DNA from: Candidatus Equadaptatus faecalis
GTDB lineage: Bacteria > Synergistota > Synergistia > Synergistales > Synergistaceae
Reading direction: 5' to 3'
Length of the DNA: 38,997 nucleotides
NCBI GenBank assembly: GCA_018065065.1
Contig: JAGHTZ010000082.1
Location: 1-38,997, forward strand
Shown here: piece by piece, positions 8,260 to 16,899 of the stretch
How the letters are laid out: each line of letters starts with the position of its first letter
Numbering within the stretch: the first letter of the stretch is position 1
Made by a program: the position numbers and the translations under genes
The notes under the pieces: generated by a model
The model's input: only the letters and a program-made list of their open reading frames with translations
Databases searched by the model: none
What the model was told of the DNA's origin: nothing

Positions 8260-9501
8260 TTAATTTTCTTTATCTTCGCAGCATGAACAGCTGCTCTTTT
8301 CGAGATGCAGATAGTGCCCCATCTTGCATATTTTCGTATTCAGATATTTCTCGTTGTATGGATTGGGCGGTATTTCTATCGGCACCCTTTCCGTAATTTC
8401 AAGCCCGTAGGCGGAAAGTCCGGAAATTTTTACCGGGTTGTTTGTCATAAGCCTGAAACGTTTTATGCCCAAATCGGCAAGTATCTGGGCTCCTATGCCG
8501 TAATTCCGCTGGTCAGGCTGGAAGCCGAGCGCAAGATTGGCTTCAACTGTATCCATACCTTTTTCCTGCAATTCATAGGCTTTAAGCTTGTTGAGAAGTC
8601 CTATTCCCCTGCCTTCCTGTCTCAGGTAAAGCAGCACGCCCGCGCCCTCTTTTTCTATCATAGACATTGCCGTATGCAGCTGCGGTCCGCAGTCGCAGCG
8701 CAGCGAACCGAGAAGGTCTCCCGTAAAACATTCCGAATGGACGCGTACAAGAACGTTGTCCGTGTCCGAAACGTCGCCCTTTACAAGCGCTATGTGCACT
8801 GCTCCGGGATTGTCCCCGTAGGGACTGACGTATGCGTAACAGGCAAAATCGCCCCATTTTGTCGGAAGATGGCACGCAGCCTCGCGGAAAACTATTTTTT
8901 CGCGCATCAGCCTGTATTTAACCAAATCTTCGATGGAAATTATCTTAAGTCCCCATTCCTCCGCAAGCTTCAAAAGCTCAGGCAGACGCGCCATTGAGCC
9001 GTCCTCGTTTGATATTTCGCAGCAAAGCCCTACCGGTTCAAGTCCTGCAAGGCGCATAAGGTCAACAGTCGCTTCCGTATGCCCGTTGCGTTCAAGCACG
9101 CCTCCCTGCTTTGCTACAAGCGGGAAAAGATGCCCGGGCCTGTGAAGTTCTTCGGCACAGCACGAAGGATTTGCAAGGCAGCGTGCGGTATCCGCACGTT
9201 CGGCAGATGATACGCCGGTTTTAGTGTCAAATTTGTCAACCGACACGGTAAACGCCGTGCAGTGCGCGTCTGTATTGTACTGAACCATCGGCGAAAGCTT
9301 GAGATGCTTCGCCTTTTCTGCTGTCAGAGGCGCGCAGACGACGCCGCGCGCATTCGTTACCATAAAATTCATGTCTTCGGTACGGCAGAACTGTGCAGCC
9401 ATGATAAGGTCGCCCTCGTTTTCGCGGTTCTCGTCGTCAACAACTATGATAATTCTGCCGTTTTGAAGCTCGCTTATCGCTTCTTCTATCGTGTTAAGCA
9501 T
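8260..9501 (-). CDS. ribBA: Bifunctional DHBP synthase / GTP cyclohydrolase II
   Basis: The two riboflavin entry enzymes in one 413-residue chain. The N-terminal half (about 1-200) makes 3,4-dihydroxy-2-butanone 4-phosphate from ribulose 5-phosphate ([15 protein letters not shown] near 23-37; RPGHLFPL). The C-terminal half opens the GTP ring, with zinc ligands in [17 protein letters not shown] (Cys, Cys, Cys) and RQEGRGIGL. The tail ends in a Cys cluster (CSCC). I place the start at the ATG at 9501, 6 bases after GGAGG, rather than at the TTG one codon earlier. It follows ribE by 14 bases. Confidence 0.97.
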   Translation of the reverse strand: MLNTIEEAISELQNGRIIIVVDDENRENEGDLIMAAQFCRTEDMNFMVTNARGVVCAPLTAEKAKHLKLSPMVQYNTDAHCTAFTVSVDKFDTKTGVSSAERADTARCLANPSCCAEELHRPGHLFPLVAKQGGVLERNGHTEATVDLMRLAGLEPVGLCCEISNEDGSMARLPELLKLAEEWGLKIISIEDLVKYRLMREKIVFREAACHLPTKWGDFACYAYVSPYGDNPGAVHIALVKGDVSDTDNVLVRVHSECFTGDLLGSLRCDCGPQLHTAMSMIEKEGAGVLLYLRQEGRGIGLLNKLKAYELQEKGMDTVEANLALGFQPDQRNYGIGAQILADLGIKRFRLMTNNPVKISGLSAYGLEITERVPIEIPPNPYNEKYLNTKICKMGHYLHLEKSSCSCCEDKEN

Positions 9502-9515
9502 CAAAAACCTCCGCG

Positions 9516-10178
9516 TTACAGCCAGCCGTTGTCCGCCAGCTTCTGCCAGGTGATATTCTCTTTAGGCTTTTCCCCGCTGTCCTGACCGAAACGTTTTTCA
9601 AGGAATTTTGCGACGTATTTTCCTATTACGTCTGTTTCGAGGTTGACTATGCTTCCCTGTTCAAGCGCAGACAGTGAGGTCTGCGCAAGAGTTTCAGGTA
9701 TCAGTCCGACGGAAAATTCATTGTCCGAAACGTCTATCACCGTCAGGCTCACGCCGTCAACAGCCACTGAACCCTTGGAAACTATACCGGATATTATATC
9801 AGCGTTTGCCGCAAAGAACACTTTTTTTGTTCTGCCGCTGTTTTCTATTTTTGCAACCCTGCCGACTCCGTCAACGTGCCCGCTGACGATATGTCCGTCA
9901 AAGCGCGAGTCAGCCGCCATTGCCCGTTCTAAATTCACCAAAGCTCCGGATTCCAGGGAACCGAGTTTTGTGCGCTGTTTTGTTTCTTCCATCATTTCCG
10001 CACGAAAGCCTGCCGTATTAAAATCCGTAACTGTCAGACACGCGCCCGAAACAGCAACAGAATCGCCCTTTTTCAATTCAGGGGCAATTTCAGGAGCCGA
10101 TATGTCAATCAGCCACGTATCGGCATTCTGCTTTACAGATCTTATTTTTCCGACGGTTTCAACCAGTCCAGTGAACAT
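9516..10178 (-). CDS. ribE: Riboflavin synthase, alpha chain
   Basis: RibE joins two lumazine molecules to give riboflavin and the pyrimidine that is recycled. It is a 220-residue protein with the two tandem lumazine-binding barrels. The first opens [10 protein letters not shown] and holds [15 protein letters not shown], and the second holds [26 protein letters not shown] lies at the junction. Its start overlaps the ribD end by 37 bases, an unusually long overlap that suggests tight translational coupling. A C-terminal extension after the second barrel ([14 protein letters not shown]...) is the usual trimer helix region. Confidence 0.97.
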   Translation of the reverse strand: MFTGLVETVGKIRSVKQNADTWLIDISAPEIAPELKKGDSVAVSGACLTVTDFNTAGFRAEMMEETKQRTKLGSLESGALVNLERAMAADSRFDGHIVSGHVDGVGRVAKIENSGRTKKVFFAANADIISGIVSKGSVAVDGVSLTVIDVSDNEFSVGLIPETLAQTSLSALEQGSIVNLETDVIGKYVAKFLEKRFGQDSGEKPKENITWQKLADNGWL

Positions 10179-11263
10179 TCGGTTACTCCCTTTATCAGCA
10201 AATCTTCCCCGCAGGCTTCGGCAGACAGCTCTTTAAGCCTGAGCGCACTGCCGAGAGAAGCGGTTTCAAAACCTTCGGTAAAGCCGAGCCCGCTGCCTAT
10301 AAGCTTCGGCGCGACGAACAAACTGAACTCGTCGGCAAGCCCCTCCCGAAGGAAAGCGCTCACGGTACGCGCTCCGGCTTCCACCATTAAGTAGTTTATA
10401 CCATTTTCGCCCATTTTGCTCAATATATTTGCAAGCGGACGTTCTGATTTGAAATCAATGAGTTCTACTTTTGTGCCTTTTTCTTCAAAACGGCTGACTT
10501 TTTCTTCTGAAACGCCGGCATCCGCATAAAAAACTACGTTTCCTCCCACAAAGACTGCAGCGTTTTCGGGCGTTCTTAAAGACGGGTCAATAACTGCCCT
10601 CAACGGAGTTCGTCCGGGAACGTCCCTGACGGTAAGCTTCGGATCATCGGCGGCGACGGTTCCGACGCCCGTCAGAAGAACGTCGTTTTCGGCACGAAGA
10701 CGCTGTGCTTCAAGCCTTGAGCTTTCGCCCGTTATCCATTTGCTTTCCCCGCTGTTCAGGGCAATTTTACCGTCGAGCGAAATACCCGCCTTTATCGTCA
10801 CCCAAGGTCTTCCGCGCTCAATTCTGCTGAGAAAGCCCTTGTTCAGCCTTCTGCATTCTTCTTCAAGCAGCGGCATGCGGACTGCGATTCCCGCTTCCTT
10901 TAAAATTTCTATGCCCTTTCCGTTGACCTTCGGATTCGGGTCGCCCATTCCGGCAATTACTTCTTTCGGGTGCAGTTCTGCAAGCATTTTTGCGCAGGGC
11001 GGCGTTTTGCCATAATGCGAGCACGGTTCAAGCGTAACGTAGACGGAAGAACCTTCGATGCTTCCGGAGGCATTCTTTACCGCGTCAACCTCCGCATGGT
11101 CAGAACCGTATTTATGATGCCACCCCTCGGCAATTATTCTTCCGTCCCTGACAATCACACAGCCGACAAGCGGATTAGGCGAAGTCTCACGCCCTCCTTG
11201 CTTCGCAAGTTCTATTGCTCTTTTCATATAGAAAATATCGTTTTCGTTATACTTGTCAGTCAT
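10142..11263 (-). CDS. ribD: Bifunctional pyrimidine deaminase/reductase RibD
   Basis: RibD deaminates and then reduces the pyrimidine from GTP cyclohydrolase II. The 373 residues hold an N-terminal cytidine-deaminase-like domain (zinc site HAE at about residue 50 and PCSHYGKTPPC, near 80) and a C-terminal NADPH-dependent reductase of the DHFR-like fold (VTIKAGISLDGKIA, SKWITGE). I prefer the ATG at 11263 over a GTG three codons upstream because GGGTG lies 6 bases before it. It comes 84 bases after the uvrC stop. No FMN riboswitch precedes it; the gap contains only a short palindrome. Confidence 0.96.
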   Translation of the reverse strand: MTDKYNENDIFYMKRAIELAKQGGRETSPNPLVGCVIVRDGRIIAEGWHHKYGSDHAEVDAVKNASGSIEGSSVYVTLEPCSHYGKTPPCAKMLAELHPKEVIAGMGDPNPKVNGKGIEILKEAGIAVRMPLLEEECRRLNKGFLSRIERGRPWVTIKAGISLDGKIALNSGESKWITGESSRLEAQRLRAENDVLLTGVGTVAADDPKLTVRDVPGRTPLRAVIDPSLRTPENAAVFVGGNVVFYADAGVSEEKVSRFEEKGTKVELIDFKSERPLANILSKMGENGINYLMVEAGARTVSAFLREGLADEFSLFVAPKLIGSGLGFTEGFETASLGSALRLKELSAEACGEDLLIKGVTECSLDWLKPSEK

Positions 11264-11291
11264 AATTTTCACCCGGTTCTAAATAATTCCT

Positions 11292-11320
11292 GTCGTTCCG
11301 GCGAAAGCCGGAATCCAGTG
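11292..11320 (+). repeat. REP-like palindrome between uvrC and ribD
   Basis: The plus strand shows TTCCGGC-GAAA-GCCGGAA flanked by GTCG and TCCAGTG. This matches the general form of a common dispersed intergenic palindrome (TTCCGGCGAAAGCCGGAA type) found in many genomes. It forms a 7-bp hairpin on either strand. There is no T-run, so it is not a terminator. Confidence 0.65.
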
Positions 11321-11346
11321 TCTTTAAAATTTGCACCTGATTTCTC

Positions 11347-12795
11347 TTACAGCGCTTCTTTAATTCTTTTCGCCAGCACCGGACCAATCCCCTGTGTCGC
11401 GGCTATGTCCTTTTCATCGGCGGCGCGCAGAGCCTTTGCGCTCCCGAACTTCGTTATAAGCTGCGAGGCTTTTGCCTTGCCTATGCCGGGTATGTCTTCC
11501 AGCGAACTTCTGCTGAAAATGCGCTCACGCTTGTGTCTGTGCGAGGTTATCGCGTAGCGGTGCGCCTCGTCCCGGACACTCTGAAGCAGGCGGAGAACAG
11601 GATCTGTAAATTCAAGCCTTACCGGCGTTTTTTCGCCCGGCAGATATATTTCTTCAAAACGCTCCGCAAGCGAAATCATCGGAATGTCAATTCCCAAATC
11701 GTGTATCGCTTTCTGTGCGAATTCAAGCTGCACCGTGCCGCCGTCTATCAGTATCAGCTGCGGAAGAGGCTCCTGCCCTTCAAGGCAGCGTTTGTAACGG
11801 CGCGTTACTGTTTCGTACATGGAACGGAAATCGTCTATTCCTTCCACCGTTTTGATATTGAAACGCCTGTAAAGCGACGTGTTGGGATAACCCTGTTCAA
11901 ACACGACTGCCACCCCAACCGTCTGATTCCCTGACGTGTGGGAAATGTCAAAGCCGTCTATTCTCCACGGAAGCAGCGGAAGCTTGAAAAGCTCCTGCAT
12001 GGCGGAAAGCGTTTTCCACAAGCTCTCGCCGCTGCCCGTTCCAGGCGCCTCAGGCAGCGTGTTTCTCTGCCTTGTGACACGCCATATCGCCCTTATCGTA
12101 TCGCGGAGGCGTCCGGCTTCCTCAAATGCAAGCCGCGAAGCGGCGGCGTTCATTCTCTTTCTCAGCCGCTCCACAAGCTCTGCCCCGTTGCCCTGAAGCA
12201 GCAGAATAACGTCTGCGACGCGTTCCTTGTATTCGTCCTCGCTGCATTTTGCGCAGCACGGCGCCAGACAGCGTCCCAGCGCGTAGCGCATGCACGGACG
12301 CGCGCTGTCCTGACGGTTTATGTCGGAAGAACAGCTCCGCAAAGGGAGATAGCGCTCTATAAGCCTCAGCATCCAGCGCACCTCTGCAACACGGACATAA
12401 GGACCTATATAGACTGCTTCATCGTCCTCTTTTCGGCGCGTTACAAGCAGTCTCGGAAATTTTTCATGCGTTACCTTTATGTATGCGTAACGCTCGTTCA
12501 TCTTTAAATCTACGTTGAAATACGGCTGGTAATATTTAATCAGCTTGTTCTCAAGCAGAAGAGCTTCCATTTCCGTTTCGGTACGTATTGTGGCTATCTC
12601 CCTGACAGTTTCCACAAGCTTGCGCAGTCTCGGGGAAGCAAAGCCGTTTGCATGGCGGAAATAAGACGAGACACGCTTTTTCAGCGATTTTGCCTTGCCG
12701 ACGTAAATTATTTTGTCGTTCTCGTCATGCATCAGATAAACGCCCGGTTTGTCCGGAAAAGACCTGACGCGGCGGAGCAAATCTTCTCTTTCCAA
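11347..12795 (-). CDS. uvrC: UvrABC system protein C, short form
   Basis: The nuclease subunit that cuts on both sides of a DNA lesion. I start it at TTG (12795): AAGGAG lies 8 bases ahead, and the product then begins, like other UvrC proteins, a few residues before the GIY-YIG domain (FPDKPGVYLMHD). The longer frame up to 12882 would overlap the cysS start. With this start it has 482 residues. GIY-YIG spans about 9-90, the Cys motif ARPCMRYALGRCLAPC about 165-180, and UVR 205-237. The RNase H-like nuclease starts at FDISHTSG (Asp283) with LILIDGG (Asp351) and DEAHRYA (His412). Tandem helix-hairpin-helix motifs close it at 432-482. The family norm is near 600 because of a region between UVR and FDISH that is missing here. 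Reading is otherwise intact. Confidence 0.95.
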   Translation of the reverse strand: MEREDLLRRVRSFPDKPGVYLMHDENDKIIYVGKAKSLKKRVSSYFRHANGFASPRLRKLVETVREIATIRTETEMEALLLENKLIKYYQPYFNVDLKMNERYAYIKVTHEKFPRLLVTRRKEDDEAVYIGPYVRVAEVRWMLRLIERYLPLRSCSSDINRQDSARPCMRYALGRCLAPCCAKCSEDEYKERVADVILLLQGNGAELVERLRKRMNAAASRLAFEEAGRLRDTIRAIWRVTRQRNTLPEAPGTGSGESLWKTLSAMQELFKLPLLPWRIDGFDISHTSGNQTVGVAVVFEQGYPNTSLYRRFNIKTVEGIDDFRSMYETVTRRYKRCLEGQEPLPQLILIDGGTVQLEFAQKAIHDLGIDIPMISLAERFEEIYLPGEKTPVRLEFTDPVLRLLQSVRDEAHRYAITSHRHKRERIFSRSSLEDIPGIGKAKASQLITKFGSAKALRAADEKDIAATQGIGPVLAKRIKEAL

Positions 12796-12815
12796 AAAAA
12801 AATCTCCTTTTCCGT

Positions 12816-12844
12816 TTGCCGAAATCGGCTTCTTGGTATAGGAT
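12816..12844 (+). promoter_or_regulatory. Candidate cysS promoter
   Basis: TTGCCG, a 17-base spacer and TAGGAT, ending 36 bases before the cysS ATG. It lies in the 85-base divergent gap shared with uvrC. Two of the twelve hexamer bases in each half depart from consensus, so this is a moderate call. I saw no clear promoter for uvrC in the other direction. Confidence 0.5.
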
Positions 12845-12880
12845 AGTGTCGTCACAAAAACCTTACGGAGGTATTTTAGC

Positions 12881-14290
12881 ATGAGCCTTGCAATTTACAA
12901 CGACCTGACAAGAAAACGAGAAGAATTCAAGCCGCTTGAAAACGGCAAAGTACGCATGTACTGCTGCGGTCCGACCGTATATGACTTCTTCCATATCGGA
13001 AACGCGCGTCCGTTTGTTTTCTTCGACGCAGCAAGACGCTATCTTGAAAGTCTCGGCTACGAGGTATCGTACATACAGAACTTTACCGATATAGACGACA
13101 AAATGATAAACCGCGCCAACGAACGCGGAATAACCGTCGCGGAGCTTGCGGAAGAATTTATCACAGCCTACTACGAAGACGCAGACGCTCTCGGAATCAA
13201 GCGTGCGACCAAAAATCCGCGTGCAACTCACGAAATTGACACAATTATATCAATTATAGAAAAACTTGTCGAAAAAGGGCACGCATACCCTATGGACGGA
13301 AGCGTTTATTTTGACGTGGCAAGTGATCCCGAATACGGCAAACTTTCCAAACAGAGCATAGACGAGCTTCAGTCAGGCGCACGAATCGATGTTGACGAAA
13401 AGAAAAAGCAGCCGCTCGACTTTGCTCTCTGGAAAGCGGCAAAGCCCGGCGAACCGTTCTGGGAAAGCCCGTGGGGCAAGGGAAGACCGGGGTGGCACAT
13501 TGAATGCAGCGCTATGTCAACGAAATATCTCGGCGAAACGATAGACATACACGGCGGCGGAAGCGACCTGATATTCCCTCATCACGAAAACGAAATCGCG
13601 CAGTCGGAAGGCGCTTCGGGCAAACCGTTCGTCAACTACTGGATGCACAACGCCTATCTGCTCATTGACAAGGAAAAAATGTCAAAATCGCTCGGCAACT
13701 TTATGACAGTCCGCGACATCAGGAAAAAATACAATCCGCTCGTTCTCCGCTTCTTCCTGCTCAGCGCACAGTACCGCTCGCCGATAAATTTCACGGCTGA
13801 AGCGCTCGAACAGGCAAAAAGCGCGCTCGAACGCATCACGAACTGCTTCGGCGATCTTAAATTCGCTCTTGAAAACCGCAAAGCCGGAGAAAAAGACGAA
13901 ACGCTTGCGCAGAAACTTGAAGCGGCGAAAAAACTTTATACGGACTGCATGGACGACGACTTCAATACAGCCGGAGCAATCGGCGGAATATTCGACGCCG
14001 TCTCGGCAATTAACGTGCATCTCACGGAACACAAAGAAATAGACAAAGAAACTCTGACGGAAGCTCTTGAATTCTTCGACAAAGCCAACTATGTATTCGG
14101 CTTCTTTGCAGAGGAAAAAGAAGGCGCAGACCCGGAAGCGGCAGAAATTGAAAAACTGCTTGCGCAGCGCACCGAAGCCCGCAAAAACAAAGACTGGGCA
14201 CTATCGGACAAAATACGCGACGAACTCGCCGCCCGCGGCATAACGATTAAAGACACCCCGCAAGGCACAATCTGGACAAAACAGCTGTAA
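12881..14290 (+). CDS. cysS: Cysteinyl-tRNA synthetase
   Basis: The only plus-strand gene of the window; it charges tRNA-Cys. The 469 residues are the standard length. CCGPTVYDFFHIGNARP near 28-44 holds a zinc Cys and the HIGH-type motif. WHIECSAMS and HHENEIAQSEG (about 206-238) supply the other zinc ligands, and KEKMSKSLGN (about 265-274) is the class I KMSKS loop. The C-terminal helical anticodon domain ends RGITIKDTPQGTIW. The ATG has GGAGG 9 bases ahead. It is divergent from uvrC and convergent with glpX, with which it shares a terminator. Confidence 0.98.
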   Translation: MSLAIYNDLTRKREEFKPLENGKVRMYCCGPTVYDFFHIGNARPFVFFDAARRYLESLGYEVSYIQNFTDIDDKMINRANERGITVAELAEEFITAYYEDADALGIKRATKNPRATHEIDTIISIIEKLVEKGHAYPMDGSVYFDVASDPEYGKLSKQSIDELQSGARIDVDEKKKQPLDFALWKAAKPGEPFWESPWGKGRPGWHIECSAMSTKYLGETIDIHGGGSDLIFPHHENEIAQSEGASGKPFVNYWMHNAYLLIDKEKMSKSLGNFMTVRDIRKKYNPLVLRFFLLSAQYRSPINFTAEALEQAKSALERITNCFGDLKFALENRKAGEKDETLAQKLEAAKKLYTDCMDDDFNTAGAIGGIFDAVSAINVHLTEHKEIDKETLTEALEFFDKANYVFGFFAEEKEGADPEAAEIEKLLAQRTEARKNKDWALSDKIRDELAARGITIKDTPQGTIWTKQL

Positions 14291-14309
14291 TATTTAAATA
14301 CGGCAAATT

Positions 14310-14341
14310 AAACAAGCGGCGGAATTATCCGCCGCTTGTTT
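14310..14341. terminator. Bidirectional terminator between cysS and glpX
   Basis: A 14-bp perfect stem AAACAAGCGGCGGA / TCCGCCGCTTGTTT with an ATTA loop. It has A-rich DNA on its left and T-rich DNA on its right, so both converging transcripts can use it. It starts 20 bases after the cysS stop and ends 20 bases before the glpX stop. Confidence 0.85.
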
Positions 14342-14361
14342 GTTGTTCTTATGATTAAGAG

Positions 14362-15348
14362 TTACGCTTTGTATCTGTCGCCGCTGATTTCGTTAAGTTT
14401 CGCGGTGTTATGAACGGCGTTGATGTAGCGTATTGTTCCGCTCTGCGCTCTCATAACGAGCGATGACGTTTCAATACCCTTGCCCGTATAGCGGACGCCT
14501 CTGAGCCAGTCTCCGTCGGTAACGCCTGTTGCCGCGAAGAATACGTTGTCGGTCGCGACGAGGTCGTCAAGTTTGAGAACTTTGTTGACGTCCATGCCGA
14601 CTTCAGCACATTTATCTCTTTCTGCGTCGCTGCGCGGCCAGAGTTTGCACTGCATATTGCCTCCGACGCATTTTATGGCGCAGGCGGTTATAACTGCTTC
14701 CGGCGAACCGCCGATACCCATCATAAGATCAATGCCCGACGCGGGGTTGCAGGTCGAAAGGCAGCCGGCAACGTCTCCGTCCGTGATAAGACGGATACGC
14801 GCGCCCGCGGCGCGGAGCTGTCTGATAAGCTCATCGTGTCTCGGTCTGTCGAGTACGCAGACTGTTACTTCAGATACTTCTTTGTCAAGGGCTTTCGCAA
14901 CGGCTTTGACGTTTTCTTCCGGCGCAGCGTCAATATCAATTGCGTTTGCCGAACGCGGGCCTGTTGCTATTTTGTTCATGTAGAATATGTGTTTCGGGTC
15001 AAACATTGTTCCTCTTTCGGCAAAAGCAACAACGCTGACGGCATTCGGGAGACCAAGCGACGTAAGACGCGTACCGTCTACGGGGTCAACTGCTATGTCA
15101 ATCTGAGGGTCAGTACCGACGCCGAGTTTTTCTCCGTTGAAAAGCATCGGGGCTTCGTCTTTTTCGCCTTCGCCGATTACAACGATACCGTCCATGTGTA
15201 CCGTGTTAAGCATATAGCGCATAGCGTCAACGGCTGCCCCGTCAACTGCGTTTTTGTCGCCTCTGCCCATGAAACGGGCTGCGGACATGGCGGCGGCTTC
15301 TGTGGCTCTTACCATTTCGAGTGCAATGTTTCTGTCGGGTGATGACAT
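14362..15348 (-). CDS. glpX: Fructose-1,6-bisphosphatase class II
   Basis: Removes the 1-phosphate of fructose 1,6-bisphosphate in gluconeogenesis. The 328 residues match Glp[21 protein letters not shown] at the start, [17 protein letters not shown], the metal-binding [11 protein letters not shown] (about 59-69), [12 protein letters not shown] (about 84-95), and [10 protein letters not shown]. The ATG has AAGGAG 8 bases ahead. It lies 49 bases after purB on the same strand and is probably cotranscribed with it; together they end at the shared terminator. Confidence 0.97.
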   Translation of the reverse strand: MSSPDRNIALEMVRATEAAAMSAARFMGRGDKNAVDGAAVDAMRYMLNTVHMDGIVVIGEGEKDEAPMLFNGEKLGVGTDPQIDIAVDPVDGTRLTSLGLPNAVSVVAFAERGTMFDPKHIFYMNKIATGPRSANAIDIDAAPEENVKAVAKALDKEVSEVTVCVLDRPRHDELIRQLRAAGARIRLITDGDVAGCLSTCNPASGIDLMMGIGGSPEAVITACAIKCVGGNMQCKLWPRSDAERDKCAEVGMDVNKVLKLDDLVATDNVFFAATGVTDGDWLRGVRYTGKGIETSSLVMRAQSGTIRYINAVHNTAKLNEISGDRYKA

Positions 15349-15397
15349 TTTTCTGTCTCCTTTGCGTTTTGTTTTTATTTAAAACAAAGATTGAAGC

Positions 15398-16693
15398 CTA
15401 AAGCTCAGGGAATCTGGCAAATATTTCGTCCACGTGTTTCATGTAGTAATCAAGGTTAAACAACTCCGCAAGCTGTCCGCGTGACATCTTTTTTATGCGG
15501 CCGTCTTTTGCAAGAAGGTCAAGCAGCGGCGTTTTTGTCTCCCAGCATATCATGGCATTGTCCTGAACTATCGAGTATGCATCTTCCCTGCTGATGCCCT
15601 CGCGTTCCACCAGTTCGACAAGGACTCTTCCCGAAAACATCAGTCCGTTGGTTGCGTTTATATTCTCTCTCATTTCTTCGATATTTACAACAAGATTATT
15701 TATTATTTTGAACATTGTACTGCACATGTAGTTGAAAGTATGGAAGCAGTCAGGCCAAATTATGCGCTCAACCGATGAATGACTTATGTCTCTTTCGTGC
15801 CAGAGTGCTATGTCTTCCATTGCCGGCACCGCGTTTCCGCGAAGCAGACGCGCCATGCCGCAGACTCTTTCGCAGAGTATCGGGTTTTTCTTGTGCGGCA
15901 TTGCGGAGGAGCCTTTCTGTCCTTTGCGGAAAGGTTCAAGCGCTTCAAGCACTTCCGTGCGCTGCAGATGGCGTATTTCAAGCGCCAGGCGTTCAAGGGA
16001 CGCTCCGGCAATCGCAAGGTCTGTCAGAACGCGTGCATGGCGGTCTCTCTGTATAATCTGCGTTGAAACAGGATCAACCTTAAGTCCCAGAAGCTCACAG
16101 GCTCTTGCTTCAATCTCAGGCGGGCAGTTCGCGTACGTGCCTACGGCTCCGGAAATTGCGCCTACCAGCATTTCTTCGCGCACCGTTTTAAGCCGTTTGA
16201 TATCCCGTCCCAGCTCCGAATAGTGATTGAGCAGTTTAAGACCGAACGTCGTCGGTTCGGCGTGTATTCCGTGTGTTCTTCCCGCACACGGCGTTTTCTT
16301 GTATTTCACAGCTTTTTCGCCGATGACTTTGCGGAGTTTTTCAATGTTTTTAACGGTAAATTCGAGGCTTTCGCCGAGCATAAGCGATGAGGCAGTATCT
16401 ATAACGTCGCTGCTTGTCAGACCAAGGTGTACGTAACGCCCCGATTCACCGACAGTTTCAGCCACACAGGTGTTGAACGCAATCATGTCGTGATGCGTAA
16501 CAGCTTCTATCTCATGTATTCTGTCAACGTTAAAGGCTGCTTTTGCTTTGATATTTTCAAAATCTTTTTCGGGGATTACGCCTTTTTCCGTCCATGCCCT
16601 GCATACGGCAAGCTCAACGTCCAGCCAGCGGCGGAATTTGTTTTCATCGCTCCATATTTTGGAAATTTCAGCAATCTCGTATCTTGGAATCAT
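15398..16693 (-). CDS. purB: Adenylosuccinate lyase
   Basis: Cleaves fumarate from SAICAR and from adenylosuccinate in purine synthesis. It has 431 residues of the fumarase/aspartase superfamily. The three conserved regions are visible: GLTSSDVIDTA near 90, AGRTHGIHAEP near 140 with the acid His, and the signature GSSAMPHKKNPI near 263-274 with the mobile-loop catalytic Ser. The ATG follows GGAGG by 8 bases. Upstream lies a candidate promoter (16832-16860) and a perfect dyad (16754-16773) in the predicted leader. Confidence 0.98.
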   Translation of the reverse strand: MIPRYEIAEISKIWSDENKFRRWLDVELAVCRAWTEKGVIPEKDFENIKAKAAFNVDRIHEIEAVTHHDMIAFNTCVAETVGESGRYVHLGLTSSDVIDTASSLMLGESLEFTVKNIEKLRKVIGEKAVKYKKTPCAGRTHGIHAEPTTFGLKLLNHYSELGRDIKRLKTVREEMLVGAISGAVGTYANCPPEIEARACELLGLKVDPVSTQIIQRDRHARVLTDLAIAGASLERLALEIRHLQRTEVLEALEPFRKGQKGSSAMPHKKNPILCERVCGMARLLRGNAVPAMEDIALWHERDISHSSVERIIWPDCFHTFNYMCSTMFKIINNLVVNIEEMRENINATNGLMFSGRVLVELVEREGISREDAYSIVQDNAMICWETKTPLLDLLAKDGRIKKMSRGQLAELFNLDYYMKHVDEIFARFPEL

Positions 16694-16753
16694 CGTTGCA
16701 CCTCCACATAAATTGCTAAATAAAAATTACCGATTACCAAGTACCAATTATGG

Positions 16754-16773
16754 TGTCTGAACAAGTTCAGACA
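16754..16773. promoter_or_regulatory. Operator-like dyad in the purB leader
   Basis: TGTCTGAAC and GTTCAGACA form a perfect inverted repeat of 9-bp arms around a 2-base centre. It lies about 60 bases ahead of purB and downstream of the candidate promoter, where it could be an operator or an RNA hairpin. No T-run follows. No regulator is encoded nearby. Confidence 0.45.
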
Positions 16774-16831
16774 TTGGAAGTCAGAACCGTAACATCTTTA
16801 AAAGATTTCAATCTCTATGTTCTTTAATGCT

Positions 16832-16860
16832 ATTATCTCAGTTGAAGGCTTGCAGAGCAA
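16832..16860 (-). promoter_or_regulatory. Candidate purB-glpX promoter
   Basis: TTGCTC, 17 bases, GATAAT on the minus strand, about 140 bases ahead of the purB ATG. It lies inside the MITE-like spacer. Spacing is ideal but each hexamer has one or two mismatches. Confidence 0.45.
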
Positions 16861-16899
16861 GGCAGCCTCAATCGGTCATTGGTAATTCGTAATTGGTAA

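Noticed and set aside
11273-11346. FMN riboswitch before ribD
   Set aside because: The gap is too short and lacks the conserved RFN blocks; only a REP-like palindrome is present.
12796-12882. Longer uvrC with an upstream start
   Set aside because: It would cover the cysS start and promoter and adds 29 residues not seen before GIY-YIG in the family; the TTG at 12795 has the ribosome site.
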